Assembly (NCBI GenBank): GCA_038120295.1
Contig: JAYOLL010000004.1
Coordinates: 1 to 64,000, forward strand
Length of the DNA: 64,000 nt
Direction: 5' to 3'
DNA from: JAYOEY01 sp038120295
GTDB lineage: Bacteria; Pseudomonadota; Alphaproteobacteria; MPNO01; UBA2964
A program made the translations under genes and the position numbers. Every line of letters begins with the position of its first letter. Within the stretch, counting starts at the first letter, position 1. Below are positions 7,555 through 15,722 of the stretch, piece by piece. Under the pieces are notes generated by a model. That model had not been told where the DNA came from, made no database searches, and saw only the letters and a program-made list of their open reading frames with translations.

Positions 7555-8811
7555 TCACCCCGCGATGGGCTCTACCCTGCGGCGGGCGAATATGCCGAGC
7601 AACACGCTGATGACCAGAAGGAGCGCGCCGATGATGTAAAAGCTCTGCTCCCGTCCGAACGTATCGGAGGCGAGCCCGATCAGCGGCGGGATCGCCACCC
7701 CGCCCAGACGGTTCATGGTCTGGCGCAGCCCGACCACCGATCCCTGCTGGCGTCTGCCCACAGTTTTGGCCTGAATCGAGAACAGGATGGGCTGCGAAAC
7801 GCCCTGAATCAGACCGCGCGCAACCTGCGCTACAATCAGGATGATGAAGATGCCGGAGAGCGTTGGTGATATCGAGCCGAACAACGGAGTCGCCGTGATC
7901 AGGACGATCATGACTATCGTCGACCAGGTCAGGACCTCGCGGGCGTCAAAACGGCGCATGGCGCGTCCGGAGAACCAGGACCCTACGCCTGCCGCGATTT
8001 CGATCGCCGCGAACAGGATGCCGATCTTGGTGGCGGTGAAGCCGATCCCCTGCGAATAGGTCATGTAGACCGATGTCTGGATGCCGTAGGTCGAGTTTCG
8101 AACCAGCATGGCGACGGCGGTGAAAGCGACCGCCGGAATCGCCATCATGGCGAATGACATGGCGTAGTCGGACAGTCGCGGCAGAATATCGACCATCCGG
8201 AAGCGTTCGGCATTGCTGTCATCCGCCGGTTCGATCTCGGGTTCCGGTGCGAACCAGAGCACCACGAAACCGGAAACTGCCCACAGGAACCCGAAGCCGT
8301 AGGCCAGAAACGGTCCGCCGATATCGTAGAGGAAACCGGCGATGACGGGCGCCAGCGTGGTGCCGATCCGTGCGACGGATGAGAACCGCCCGATATATTC
8401 CGCGTCGCCTTCGGAGATCCGCGCGATCAAGGTCTGCCCGCCGGTCCAGCCCATCGAGATCGCGAAGCCGCTGATCGCCTGCAGGACCAGGAGCGCCCAG
8501 AAGGCGGTCAGCAAGGGAAACAGAGGGGCGCAGACGACAACCACGCCGGTAAAGAAAAGGGTCACGCGCCGGACCCCGAACCGGTCCATTAATGCGCCGC
8601 CATGGATCGACAGGAAAAGAGAAACGAACGACCGCGCGCCGACCAGCGCGCCGATCTCTGTATCCGTCATGCCGAGCGACTGCCCCGCATAGATCGGGAT
8701 CAGGAATACGAACACGTCGATCATCGACATGCTGAAAATGCCGAACACATAGACCGCGCGCAGGTGCTTCGGGTCGGGAGAGGGGCGCGTTTCTGTTTCG
8801 ACTTCTGTCAT
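7555..8811 (-). CDS. MFS transporter (first of a tandem pair)
   Basis: The 418-residue protein has twelve predicted membrane helices and the MFS loop motif GALMDRFGVRRV. It is the upstream partner of a paralogous MFS gene and heads a likely three-gene operon with the hypothetical protein ending at 5758. Tandem MFS paralogues may work as heteromers or have diverged in substrate. An intrinsic terminator at 8862-8895 separates this operon from the TTT binding-protein gene upstream, so a promoter for it must lie in 8812-8861 or expression depends on read-through. Confidence 0.85.
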   Translation of the reverse strand: MTEVETETRPSPDPKHLRAVYVFGIFSMSMIDVFVFLIPIYAGQSLGMTDTEIGALVGARSFVSLFLSIHGGALMDRFGVRRVTLFFTGVVVVCAPLFPLLTAFWALLVLQAISGFAISMGWTGGQTLIARISEGDAEYIGRFSSVARIGTTLAPVIAGFLYDIGGPFLAYGFGFLWAVSGFVVLWFAPEPEIEPADDSNAERFRMVDILPRLSDYAMSFAMMAIPAVAFTAVAMLVRNSTYGIQTSVYMTYSQGIGFTATKIGILFAAIEIAAGVGSWFSGRAMRRFDAREVLTWSTIVMIVLITATPLFGSISPTLSGIFIILIVAQVARGLIQGVSQPILFSIQAKTVGRRQQGSVVGLRQTMNRLGGVAIPPLIGLASDTFGREQSFYIIGALLLVISVLLGIFARRRVEPIAG

Positions 8812-8861
8812 CGGCGGCTGCCGTAGGAGGGAGGCGGCATACTATGCCCATTCCCCCGGCC

Positions 8862-8895
8862 AAAAAAGAACCGGCGGCCCTGTGGGGCCGCCGGT
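8862..8895 (-). terminator. Intrinsic terminator after the orphan TTT binding-protein gene
   Basis: On the minus strand an 11-base-pair perfect stem (ACCGGCGGCCC with its complement, 8870-8880 and 8885-8895) with a four-base loop is followed by a T-rich tail (TCTTTTTT). It starts 22 bases after the stop at 8918 and is a textbook Rho-independent terminator. Confidence 0.85.
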
Positions 8896-8917
8896 CATTC
8901 TGGAGCCAGTGAGGAGG

Positions 8918-10210
8918 CTACTTGCAGTCAATATTGAGCGCGGTCTCTGCGCCCTTTACGCGGAAATCGCATTTCATGCCGACTTTCAGGCCGCCACGCT
9001 TGGCTTTTTTGCCGGCCACCGTGATCTGTGTCCCGCTGCCGGAGACGCGCAACCGCCCCTTGCCTGTTTCGCCCTTCCAGGACACCCGACGGCCACCTCC
9101 CTTAAGAGCGGTAATTTCGCCGGCATAGGTGAGGACGGGGACCACCGCCTTGGCGACTTCGGTGCCTTTCGATGTGCCGATCTTGTCGGCGAGGTCGAGG
9201 ACATCCCGAGGCATGGAGTAGACACGGTCGATCAGTTTCTGAACTTCTTCGCCTGTCGCCGGATCAATCTCGATCCGGCGTTTCTTGGCGTCCGCCAGGA
9301 ATTCCGGGTCCTTCATGGTTTTCCAGAATGCCGTGCGCAACGCCTCATATCGTTCCTTCGGTACATTCGGGCCGACTACGAACGGGCGGCCATAAACCTG
9401 GGCAGATAGATGGACGTACAGTGCGTCGCTCATCTTCTTGTCGGTCACCAGTTCGCTGATCAACGGCACGTTGGGAAGCTCAGGGTGCCGCTTCATCGCA
9501 TACTGGAGGGTAAGGTTGACCTTCTTGTCCCGAATCCAGTCCGCAGCGGTCGCCTTGATCGACGACCACGACCAGCCGCATCTTCCATCTACCTCTTTTC
9601 GCTGCATCGCAAGGTTGATATCGGCCCCGCCCGGGTAGCCGGTGATCAGCTTGAACTTGCCTCCCAGCAGGTTGTTCACCAGGAGGGTATGGACATCGAT
9701 CGTGCTGCCTATGGAAAGCCCACCCATCGTCGGCCGCTTGGCCAGTGCATCCTGGATCGAATGGATGCCCGCTTCGGACCAGAAAACGCACAGGCTGTAT
9801 TCCTGATTGGCGCTGCCCAGCCACTTGAACTTTCCGCCGTCGAACTTGGCCTGCTTGTTTCCGAACAGAGGCTGGCTGATGACGTTGCGCCCCACCATGC
9901 CGAGGTTGGTGCCGTCCTGCGGGAATACGTTATAGAGCGCATTGAGCAACCGGATGCCGCCGGCGCCGGTGTAGTTCTTGGCGATGGCGCGGGGGTTGCC
10001 CGGAATATGCCGGGTGATGTGGCGCGCCACGATCCGCCCATAGGCATCGTAACCGCCGCCCGCAGAATAGCCGATATACATGGTGATCTGCTTGCCGCTA
10101 AAGAAGTTCTCGACATCCTTCATGTCGGCATGGGCCGTCCCGGCCGTAAACGGGGCGGCAATTGCGGCTGTTGCGACAGCCGACGCTAGCGTGAATACTT
10201 TCCTGTTCAT
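8918..10210 (-). CDS. TTT-type (TctC/Bug) solute-binding protein with extra C-terminal domain
   Basis: The 430-residue protein starts with a signal peptide (cleavage near GTAHA-D, residue 28). The Bug-receptor fold follows (about 35-350: ITMYIGYSAGGGYDAYGR, NPRAIAKNYTGAGGIR, DGTNLGMVGRN, KWLGSANQE). Normal TctC proteins end near residue 320-350. Here a Gly/Lys-rich beta-type tail of about 65 residues is added (ALKGGGRRVSWKGETGKG to GMKCDFRVKGAETALNIDCK) with two cysteines that could pair in the periplasm. No tctA or tctB is adjacent. It is followed by a strong terminator, so it is an orphan receptor. A related but broken copy lies at 52589-53638. The ligand is unknown, with carboxylates typical of the family. 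Confidence 0.8.
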   Translation of the reverse strand: MNRKVFTLASAVATAAIAAPFTAGTAHADMKDVENFFSGKQITMYIGYSAGGGYDAYGRIVARHITRHIPGNPRAIAKNYTGAGGIRLLNALYNVFPQDGTNLGMVGRNVISQPLFGNKQAKFDGGKFKWLGSANQEYSLCVFWSEAGIHSIQDALAKRPTMGGLSIGSTIDVHTLLVNNLLGGKFKLITGYPGGADINLAMQRKEVDGRCGWSWSSIKATAADWIRDKKVNLTLQYAMKRHPELPNVPLISELVTDKKMSDALYVHLSAQVYGRPFVVGPNVPKERYEALRTAFWKTMKDPEFLADAKKRRIEIDPATGEEVQKLIDRVYSMPRDVLDLADKIGTSKGTEVAKAVVPVLTYAGEITALKGGGRRVSWKGETGKGRLRVSGSGTQITVAGKKAKRGGLKVGMKCDFRVKGAETALNIDCK

Positions 10211-10292
10211 CTTAACCCTCTCCTGTTTCTCTGAATTCCGGTCCTTTAAGGCCTTCTGGGAAATACCCTAGCGCCGGTGCGGAAGCCTGTCA

Positions 10293-10679
10293 TCAGTGTC
10301 GTTTCCGCGTCGGTCCGGTGAAAACGAGTAGCGCAATGCCGACCAGGATAAACAGCGATCCGGTCGCGAGGATCAGGTTCACCGGGTTGGACTCCTTGCC
10401 GCCGGTCAGATTGCGGATCACGAGGAAGAGCTGGTCGCCTGCGACATCGGCGCCGAGGAAACACACCGCGGCAATCGGCGAGCGAATCCACCATTGTCTC
10501 GGGTCCGGCAGAACCAGAAGCAGCCCGGCGAGACCGATGGCGGTGCGCTGCGTGCGGCAGTAGATGCATTCATGCACCAGGCCGGAAAGATCCATCCACC
10601 AGGTCACAGCGCTCACAACGATGCAGAGAACGCCGATTGCCCGCAGATTGTTTCGCAGCAGGTCGAGTAACCGGTCCAT
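10293..10679 (-). CDS. DsbB-like small membrane protein with one CxxCxxQR motif
   Basis: The 128-residue protein has four membrane helices (about 13-31, 47-60, 66-84 and 99-121). The segment Cys38-IY-Cys41-RTQR matches the quinone-proximal CxxCxxQR motif of DsbB, where the disulfide is re-oxidised by ubiquinone. The second periplasmic cysteine pair of DsbB, which oxidises DsbA, is absent; the other cysteines (19 and 73) lie in membrane segments. It may be a minimal quinone-linked thiol oxidase or a degenerate relative. It starts seven bases after the stop of the upstream TauD gene and is probably co-transcribed with the catabolic cluster. The DsbB assignment is moderate. Confidence 0.55.
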   Translation of the reverse strand: MDRLLDLLRNNLRAIGVLCIVVSAVTWWMDLSGLVHECIYCRTQRTAIGLAGLLLVLPDPRQWWIRSPIAAVCFLGADVAGDQLFLVIRNLTGGKESNPVNLILATGSLFILVGIALLVFTGPTRKRH

Positions 10680-10686
10680 TCAAGCC

Positions 10687-11514
10687 TCAGTACGGCCGGT
10701 CGCCCATCACGGCGATGCGGCGCAGCAGACGGCGTTCGCCTTCGGAATCGTAATCGTTTCGTGCATGCATCACGCAGCGATTGTCCCAGATCGCGAGATC
10801 GCCGACCCGCCATTTATGCATATGGACGAACCGGTCTTCCTCCAGCGTTTCGAACAGCTTCTCGAGAAGAGCGTCGCTCTCGTCCCTCTCCATGTCGACG
10901 ATGTAATCGGTGCTCAGCCGGCTGACATGGATCGCCTTGCGGCCGGTTTCCGGGTGGGTGCGGACGACCGGATGAACGGCGCGCGGCGCGTTTTCCTCTC
11001 GCTCGGTGACGCGACGCAGCACGTTGGGGGAATCGTACAGATAGCAATTGAAACACCGGAGCCCATCAAGGCGGGCCTTCGTATCATCAGGCAGCGAGTC
11101 GTAGGCCGCCCTTGCGTTAGAAAACAGGGTTTCGCCGCCTTGCGACGGCACTTCCATGCCATACAACGACATGGCGAGGCAGGGCGTTTCGTACTGCACC
11201 TGATCCATGTGAAACACGATATCGCCATGCGGCAGGATCGCGTCGGGCCGCGTGTTGGAGACGTAATGAATGCCTGGCTGAGCCTTTTCGGCGAGATCCG
11301 GGTTCATGCGCTCGGGCTGCACCGGTCCGAAAAGCTCGCAAAGCCGGACATGGTCGTCGTCGGAAAGGTCCTGTCCCGGAAAAATCAGGAGCTGATGGTC
11401 GAGAAAGGCCTGCCTGATGTCCGCTTCGTCCGTTGGGTCGAGCGGCGTCGACAGATCGACCCCGGTGATTTCTGCGCCGAGTGCGTCGGAAACGGGTGTA
11501 ACGGTAATTGTCAT
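10687..11514 (-). CDS. TauD/TfdA-family Fe(II)/2-oxoglutarate dioxygenase
   Basis: The 275-residue protein has the jelly-roll dioxygenase fold. The iron ligands are His102, Asp104 (FHMDQ) and His250 (VMHARNDY), and the 2-oxoglutarate-binding Arg is in the RRLLRR segment near residue 264. The N-terminus (VSDALGAEITGVDLS) is typical of TauD. Family members hydroxylate a substrate with decarboxylation of 2-oxoglutarate, often releasing sulfite or cleaving an ether or C-N bond. Substrate is unknown. GAGGAAA precedes the ATG, eight bases after the stop of the amidohydrolase gene, placing it in the 20.9-to-10.3-kb operon. Confidence 0.85.
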   Translation of the reverse strand: MTITVTPVSDALGAEITGVDLSTPLDPTDEADIRQAFLDHQLLIFPGQDLSDDDHVRLCELFGPVQPERMNPDLAEKAQPGIHYVSNTRPDAILPHGDIVFHMDQVQYETPCLAMSLYGMEVPSQGGETLFSNARAAYDSLPDDTKARLDGLRCFNCYLYDSPNVLRRVTEREENAPRAVHPVVRTHPETGRKAIHVSRLSTDYIVDMERDESDALLEKLFETLEEDRFVHMHKWRVGDLAIWDNRCVMHARNDYDSEGERRLLRRIAVMGDRPY

Positions 11515-11522
11515 GGATTTCC

Positions 11523-13250
11523 TCAGGCTGCTTTCGATTGTGTTTTCCCGGGGCCGCTTCCGCCGCCGCGCAGCAGCCTGCCGGGTAACGGCCCGTCAGA
11601 GGACAGCACGTCGCCGGAAGAGTCGCGGAGCATCACACCGTTGACGATGACCGCTTCCATCCCGTGCGCATCGACCACCAGCCGTTGCTCGCCGCCCGGC
11701 AGGTCAGCGGCGCGGCGCAGCTTGCCGGCGCCCACCGTTTCCGGATCGAACACGACCACGTCCGCCGGCCCGCCTTCCACCAGCCGCCCGCGGCCCTCAA
11801 GCCCGAACACATCCGCCGGCAGTGAGGTCAGCTTGCGCACCGCCTCCTCAATCGGAATAGCTTTCTTGTCGCGAACCCAGTGGCCCAGCAGGTGGGTCGA
11901 GAAACAGGCGTCGCAAAGCTGGCTGGTATGCGCGCCCGCATCCGACAGGCCGAGCAGCGTATAGGGGTTGCGCAGCAGCTCGCGCACGCCGTCTTCCAGG
12001 TTATTGGCGAGCGGAATGCGAAAGCGCGCTGCGAAATCCGACTCGAGAGAGATATCCAGCGCCACGTCGACCGGAGTCATTCCGCGCTCGGCGGCGATAT
12101 CGTCGAGGCGGCGTTCCTCCAGAGACGGATCGGTCGGGCAGTCGCTCACCACCGTATCGGCCCAGGCGCCACGCAATCGCACGACCGGCCCGGCGTCGGA
12201 GCCCTCTGGGCTCATTTCTTTTGCCAGGGCCGCGCGGAATTCCGGGTCGCGATAGATCGTCTTGCGCTGTTCCAGGTCCATTCCGCCGAACTGCTCGAAC
12301 AGCTCCAGCCGTTCCATCGGGAAGGGTTCGCCGAAATCGAACTCCATGGTCAGCTCGCGGCACGACATTTGCGGATAGATCGGCTTGCCGCTTTCGATCA
12401 GCGCGCTGGTTCTGTCGGCATACTGGCGATGCAGCTCGGGATGCGTACGACGGGTCAGGAGAGACGACCAGTTGAAATTGTTGCCGGTCTTCGCCGCGAG
12501 CGTTTCGTAGTGATCGAACCTGATCTCGCCGCCGGCGGAGACCTGCATGACGCCGCGTCCCATCTCGCCCATCACGTCGGCCAGCGCTTCCTGCTCGGCA
12601 TCGTCTGCGAGGCGGCTCGGTACCGGGCGGCCCTGATAGCCGATATGGTTGGGCGATTCCGACGTCGCCAGACCGATGGCGCCGGCCTCCAGGGCTTCGC
12701 GAAGCAGGGTTTTCATCCGGGCGACCTCATCGTCGGTAGCCGTGCGCGACATTGCGTCCTCGCCCATCACATAGACCCGCAACGGCGAATGGCCCAGATA
12801 GCAGGCGACGTTGACCGCGATACCGCGGTCCTCGATCGCGTCGAGATATTCCGGGAAACTCTCGAACGGCCAGTCCGCCAACCCTTCGGTCAGCGCCCTG
12901 AGGCTCATCCCCTCGACCTTTTCCAGCGTGCCGGCGATCAGATCGCGATGTTCGGGTTTCGTGGGTGCGATCCCGAACCCGCAATTGCCAAGCAGCACCG
13001 TTGTTACACCGTGCCAGGGCGATACGGTCAGCATCCGGTCCCAGATGATCTGGGCGTCGTAATGGGTATGGATATCGATGAAGCCCGGCGCGGCGACCTT
13101 GCCGTCTGCGTCAATTACGGTGGCGGCGGCGTCCGGCGCTTCGCCCAGCGCGTCGATCCTGCCGTCCTTTATCCCGATGCTGCCGCGATAGCCCGGCGAG
13201 CCGGTGCCATCGACGATGGTCGCATTGTCGATACGGATGTCGTAGCCCAT
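11523..13250 (-). CDS. N-acyl-D-amino-acid deacylase family amidohydrolase
   Basis: The 575-residue protein has the composite-beta and TIM-barrel architecture of D-aminoacylase-type amidohydrolases. Visible metal ligands are His61 and His63 (FIDIHTHYDAQ) and Cys90 (LLGNCGFG), the cysteine ligand that marks D-aminoacylases. Other family segments are GLATSESPNH and LSDAGAHTSQLCD. The family hydrolyses N-acyl groups from D-amino acids or opens related amides and hydantoin-like rings. Its neighbourhood (hydantoinase subunits, amidase) supports a role in stepwise amide-bond hydrolysis of one N-containing compound; this is inference. It is 8 bases from the downstream TauD gene and separated by 115 bases from the GMC gene. 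Confidence 0.82.
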   Translation of the reverse strand: MGYDIRIDNATIVDGTGSPGYRGSIGIKDGRIDALGEAPDAAATVIDADGKVAAPGFIDIHTHYDAQIIWDRMLTVSPWHGVTTVLLGNCGFGIAPTKPEHRDLIAGTLEKVEGMSLRALTEGLADWPFESFPEYLDAIEDRGIAVNVACYLGHSPLRVYVMGEDAMSRTATDDEVARMKTLLREALEAGAIGLATSESPNHIGYQGRPVPSRLADDAEQEALADVMGEMGRGVMQVSAGGEIRFDHYETLAAKTGNNFNWSSLLTRRTHPELHRQYADRTSALIESGKPIYPQMSCRELTMEFDFGEPFPMERLELFEQFGGMDLEQRKTIYRDPEFRAALAKEMSPEGSDAGPVVRLRGAWADTVVSDCPTDPSLEERRLDDIAAERGMTPVDVALDISLESDFAARFRIPLANNLEDGVRELLRNPYTLLGLSDAGAHTSQLCDACFSTHLLGHWVRDKKAIPIEEAVRKLTSLPADVFGLEGRGRLVEGGPADVVVFDPETVGAGKLRRAADLPGGEQRLVVDAHGMEAVIVNGVMLRDSSGDVLSSDGPLPGRLLRGGGSGPGKTQSKAA

Positions 13251-13322
13251 GACGAGCCTCCCTGTTCCCGGTATCCCCTTAGCTTCTCCGGGTTTCGGCG
13301 CCGGATCAAGCCGGCCTCGGTA

Positions 13323-13367
13323 AATTCGAACCGGATCAATTCGAACCGGATCAATTCCGACTGGATC
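13323..13367. repeat. Three 15-base tandem repeats between GMC and amidohydrolase genes
   Basis: AATTCGAACCGGATC occurs twice in exact tandem (13323-13337, 13338-13352) and a third, diverged copy AATTCCGACTGGATC follows (13353-13367). The third copy overlaps the stop codon of the GMC gene. Such a short array is likely slipped-strand duplication rather than a CRISPR or regulatory element. Confidence 0.8.
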
Positions 13368-15096
13368 AGGCCGCCTGGGCTTTTGACTCGGCCATGATCG
13401 TCGCCGCGATCTTCTCTCCCACCATGATGGTTGTCAGGTTGGTGTTGGCGCAAGGCACACGCGGAAAGATCGAGGCATCGCAGACGCGAAGCCCGGTTAC
13501 GCCATAGACGCGCCCGGCAGGGTCTGTCACCGCTTCCGGGTCGTCGGCCGCGCCCATGCGGCAGGAGCATGAGGCGTGCCAGTGGCCCAGCACCGTGTCG
13601 CGAATCCACTGCTCGATATTGGCGTCCGATTCCAGCAGTTCGGCGATTGACGGGCCGTCGGCGATCATGTTGTCGATCACCCAGCGCCGGATCGGCGGCA
13701 CGGCGTCCATCACATGCGCGCCGAGCCAGGTCTGGAACCGGTTCCAGCTGCTGTAGACGCCGATCTTGCGGGCACGGTCGCCGTAGCTCACCGGGAACAT
13801 CTCGTGCACCGAGTCTTTCACCGCCGGGTGGGCCGACAGTTTCGCCATGATGCGCACGCCCGCGATCATCCGGTCCATATCGCGCCTGTCGCCGCACATG
13901 TTGAAATCGATGTCCGGTTCGGCATGGGGGTCTGACGTCTCGATCCGCACATACCCTGTCGAATAGGAATGGTTTACCCAGAGCTGCATGATCGCCATGC
14001 GGTCGCCGATCGGATGCCAGGCGGCGCGGTTTGTCGGCACGATATACATGTCGCCCGACGGCATATCCTCCATGCCGGAGGAATAGCGCACGGCGGCGAT
14101 CATGTGGGTCGGCAGGCCGGGCGTGAGCCGCGCGTCGCGTTTCAGCCACGCGCCGAAATTGACGCCCGGATGTTCCATCAGATTCTGCCCGACACCCGGC
14201 CGGTCGGCCACCACCTCAATGCCGAGGTCGCGAAGCAACGAACCCGGACCTACGCCGGAGCGCTGCAATAGCGGCGGGGTATGCAGGGCGCCGGTGCTGA
14301 CGATGACTTCTCGCGCATGAATGTCGGAGACCTGTCCGCCGCGTTCGACCCGCGCGCCGATGCAGCGCTTCCCCTCGAACAGCAGCCGGTGAACATGGGT
14401 CCGGTCCTGAAGATCGAAATTGGGACGCGCGCGGACCTCGTGGGTCAAATAGACGGTGGAAACGCCCTGGCGCCTGCCGTCGATATTGTTCATCGGGATG
14501 GGGAAATACCCGTCGCGGAAATCGCCGTTCTGGTCGCGCAGATCCTCCCAGCCCTGGTCGTCGGCGGCCCTGATGGCGGCGGTGGTGAAGCCCGGCCACT
14601 GATCCGGAAACAGGCGACGCAGCCCCACCGGCCCGTCCTTGCCGTGCAGCGGCCCGTCGAAATCGCGGTCGTTCTCGAGCTTCTTGTAATAGGGCAGGAC
14701 GTCGTCCCATCCCCATCCCGCCGCGCCGCGCGCTTCCCAGTCGGCGAAATCGCTCGGCAGGCCGCGATTGGCGCACATGCCGTTGACCGATGATCCTCCG
14801 CCGATGATCTTGCCCTGGTTGTAGCGGCGTTTCGGCCTGTTATCGGGCGCGTTGCCGGGCTTCGGCAAATAGATCGCCGTCATGCCCTTCCAGGTGATTT
14901 TGTCGCCACCCTTGCCGTTGGCGACGAAATTCTCCTGGATTTCCTCGGGTTCGTCGCCGGGCGGAAAATCCTCGCCTGCCTCCAGCAGCAGCACCCGGTT
15001 GGACGCACGCTCGCTAAGCCGGCTTGCCAGCACCCCGCCGGCCGATCCACCGCCGATAATCAGATAGTCGATTTCAGGTGTGCCGTTCTCCGCCAC
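13366..15096 (-). CDS. GMC-family FAD-dependent oxidoreductase (choline dehydrogenase-like)
   Basis: I start this gene at the GTG at 15096 because GGGAGGA stands a few bases upstream; ATG codons at 15111 and 15126 are alternatives. The 576-residue product has the FAD-binding GGGSAGG motif (residues 15-21), the GMC segment GGGSSVNGM and a C-terminal substrate domain. The catalytic histidine is in GHWHASCSC and the second segment is NTNLTTIMV. GMC enzymes oxidise primary or secondary alcohols to carbonyls. The gene is read with the amidohydrolase and TauD genes downstream, so it may oxidise an alcohol intermediate of the same pathway. The substrate is not known. Confidence 0.85.
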   Translation of the reverse strand: MAENGTPEIDYLIIGGGSAGGVLASRLSERASNRVLLLEAGEDFPPGDEPEEIQENFVANGKGGDKITWKGMTAIYLPKPGNAPDNRPKRRYNQGKIIGGGSSVNGMCANRGLPSDFADWEARGAAGWGWDDVLPYYKKLENDRDFDGPLHGKDGPVGLRRLFPDQWPGFTTAAIRAADDQGWEDLRDQNGDFRDGYFPIPMNNIDGRRQGVSTVYLTHEVRARPNFDLQDRTHVHRLLFEGKRCIGARVERGGQVSDIHAREVIVSTGALHTPPLLQRSGVGPGSLLRDLGIEVVADRPGVGQNLMEHPGVNFGAWLKRDARLTPGLPTHMIAAVRYSSGMEDMPSGDMYIVPTNRAAWHPIGDRMAIMQLWVNHSYSTGYVRIETSDPHAEPDIDFNMCGDRRDMDRMIAGVRIMAKLSAHPAVKDSVHEMFPVSYGDRARKIGVYSSWNRFQTWLGAHVMDAVPPIRRWVIDNMIADGPSIAELLESDANIEQWIRDTVLGHWHASCSCRMGAADDPEAVTDPAGRVYGVTGLRVCDASIFPRVPCANTNLTTIMVGEKIAATIMAESKAQAA

Positions 15097-15160
15097 GATG
15101 TCCTCCCACATTGTTATGGAAGGCAATGATACGCGTCGGCTACGGCGATGTCACAGGGTG

Positions 15161-15652
15161 TCAGGCGCCGCCGCCTGCGCCGCCGCCTCCCATGCCGTCA
15201 GACTGCAATGCCAGATAGGCGATGCCGTACTTGTCGATCCGCTCCAGCTCCGTGTCGAACTGGTCGTAATGCGTTTCCTCGTCGGTCACGAGATCCTCGA
15301 ACAGCTTCTTGGTGTTCGAATCGGAGTGCTCGCCGCATTGCTTGGCGAAATCGTTATACATTTTGATGGCGTCGGTTTCCGCCTTGACCGCGGCCTTCAG
15401 CATGTCCACCGGTTCCTGGATCTGTTCGGTGGGGAAGGCGGCTGTCATGTCGAGATCGCCCTTCAGGAAAAGGATGCGTTCGGCGATTCGCTCCATATGC
15501 ATCATCTCGCCGATGGCCGTCTGCTTGAACATGGCGGCCAGTTTTGTCAGCCCCTGATCGTCGAGATGAAAATGGAAGTACATGTACTGGTGAATGGCGG
15601 CGAGTTCGTCCTGCGCCGCGCGCTGCAGCAGTTTGATGCTTTCCTCGTACAT
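15161..15652 (-). CDS. bfr: Bacterioferritin
   Basis: The start at 15652 (MYEESIKLLQ) is chosen because GGGAGA lies just upstream; the frame is open to 15769 but that part is not protein-like. The 163-residue four-helix protein shows the ferroxidase ligands Glu16, Glu49, His52, Glu92, Glu125 and His128. Met50, in GEMMHMERIAERI, corresponds to the heme-ligating Met of bacterioferritins. It stores iron as a 24-mer shell in the cytoplasm. An unusual Gly-rich tail (GMGGGGAGGGA) ends the protein. It sits inside a catabolic cluster containing an iron-dependent dioxygenase, which may be coincidence. Confidence 0.85.
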   Translation of the reverse strand: MYEESIKLLQRAAQDELAAIHQYMYFHFHLDDQGLTKLAAMFKQTAIGEMMHMERIAERILFLKGDLDMTAAFPTEQIQEPVDMLKAAVKAETDAIKMYNDFAKQCGEHSDSNTKKLFEDLVTDEETHYDQFDTELERIDKYGIAYLALQSDGMGGGGAGGGA

Positions 15653-15722
15653 GGTCACCGTCTCCCTAGATCGAAAGGTTTGCGCATCATAGCGATCCAG
15701 GGTCGCTGTGCGAGCGCGAATT

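Noticed and set aside
13323..13367. CRISPR-like repeat.
   Set aside because: The repeats are 15 bases in direct contact without spacers and there are no cas genes.
11880..13397. Long open frame on the plus strand opposite the amidohydrolase gene; similar ones at 19100-20920, 23463-24899 and 42801-44711.
   Set aside because: These are antisense frames kept open by high GC at third positions; their translations are Arg/His/Gln-rich without domains, while the opposite strands encode clear families.
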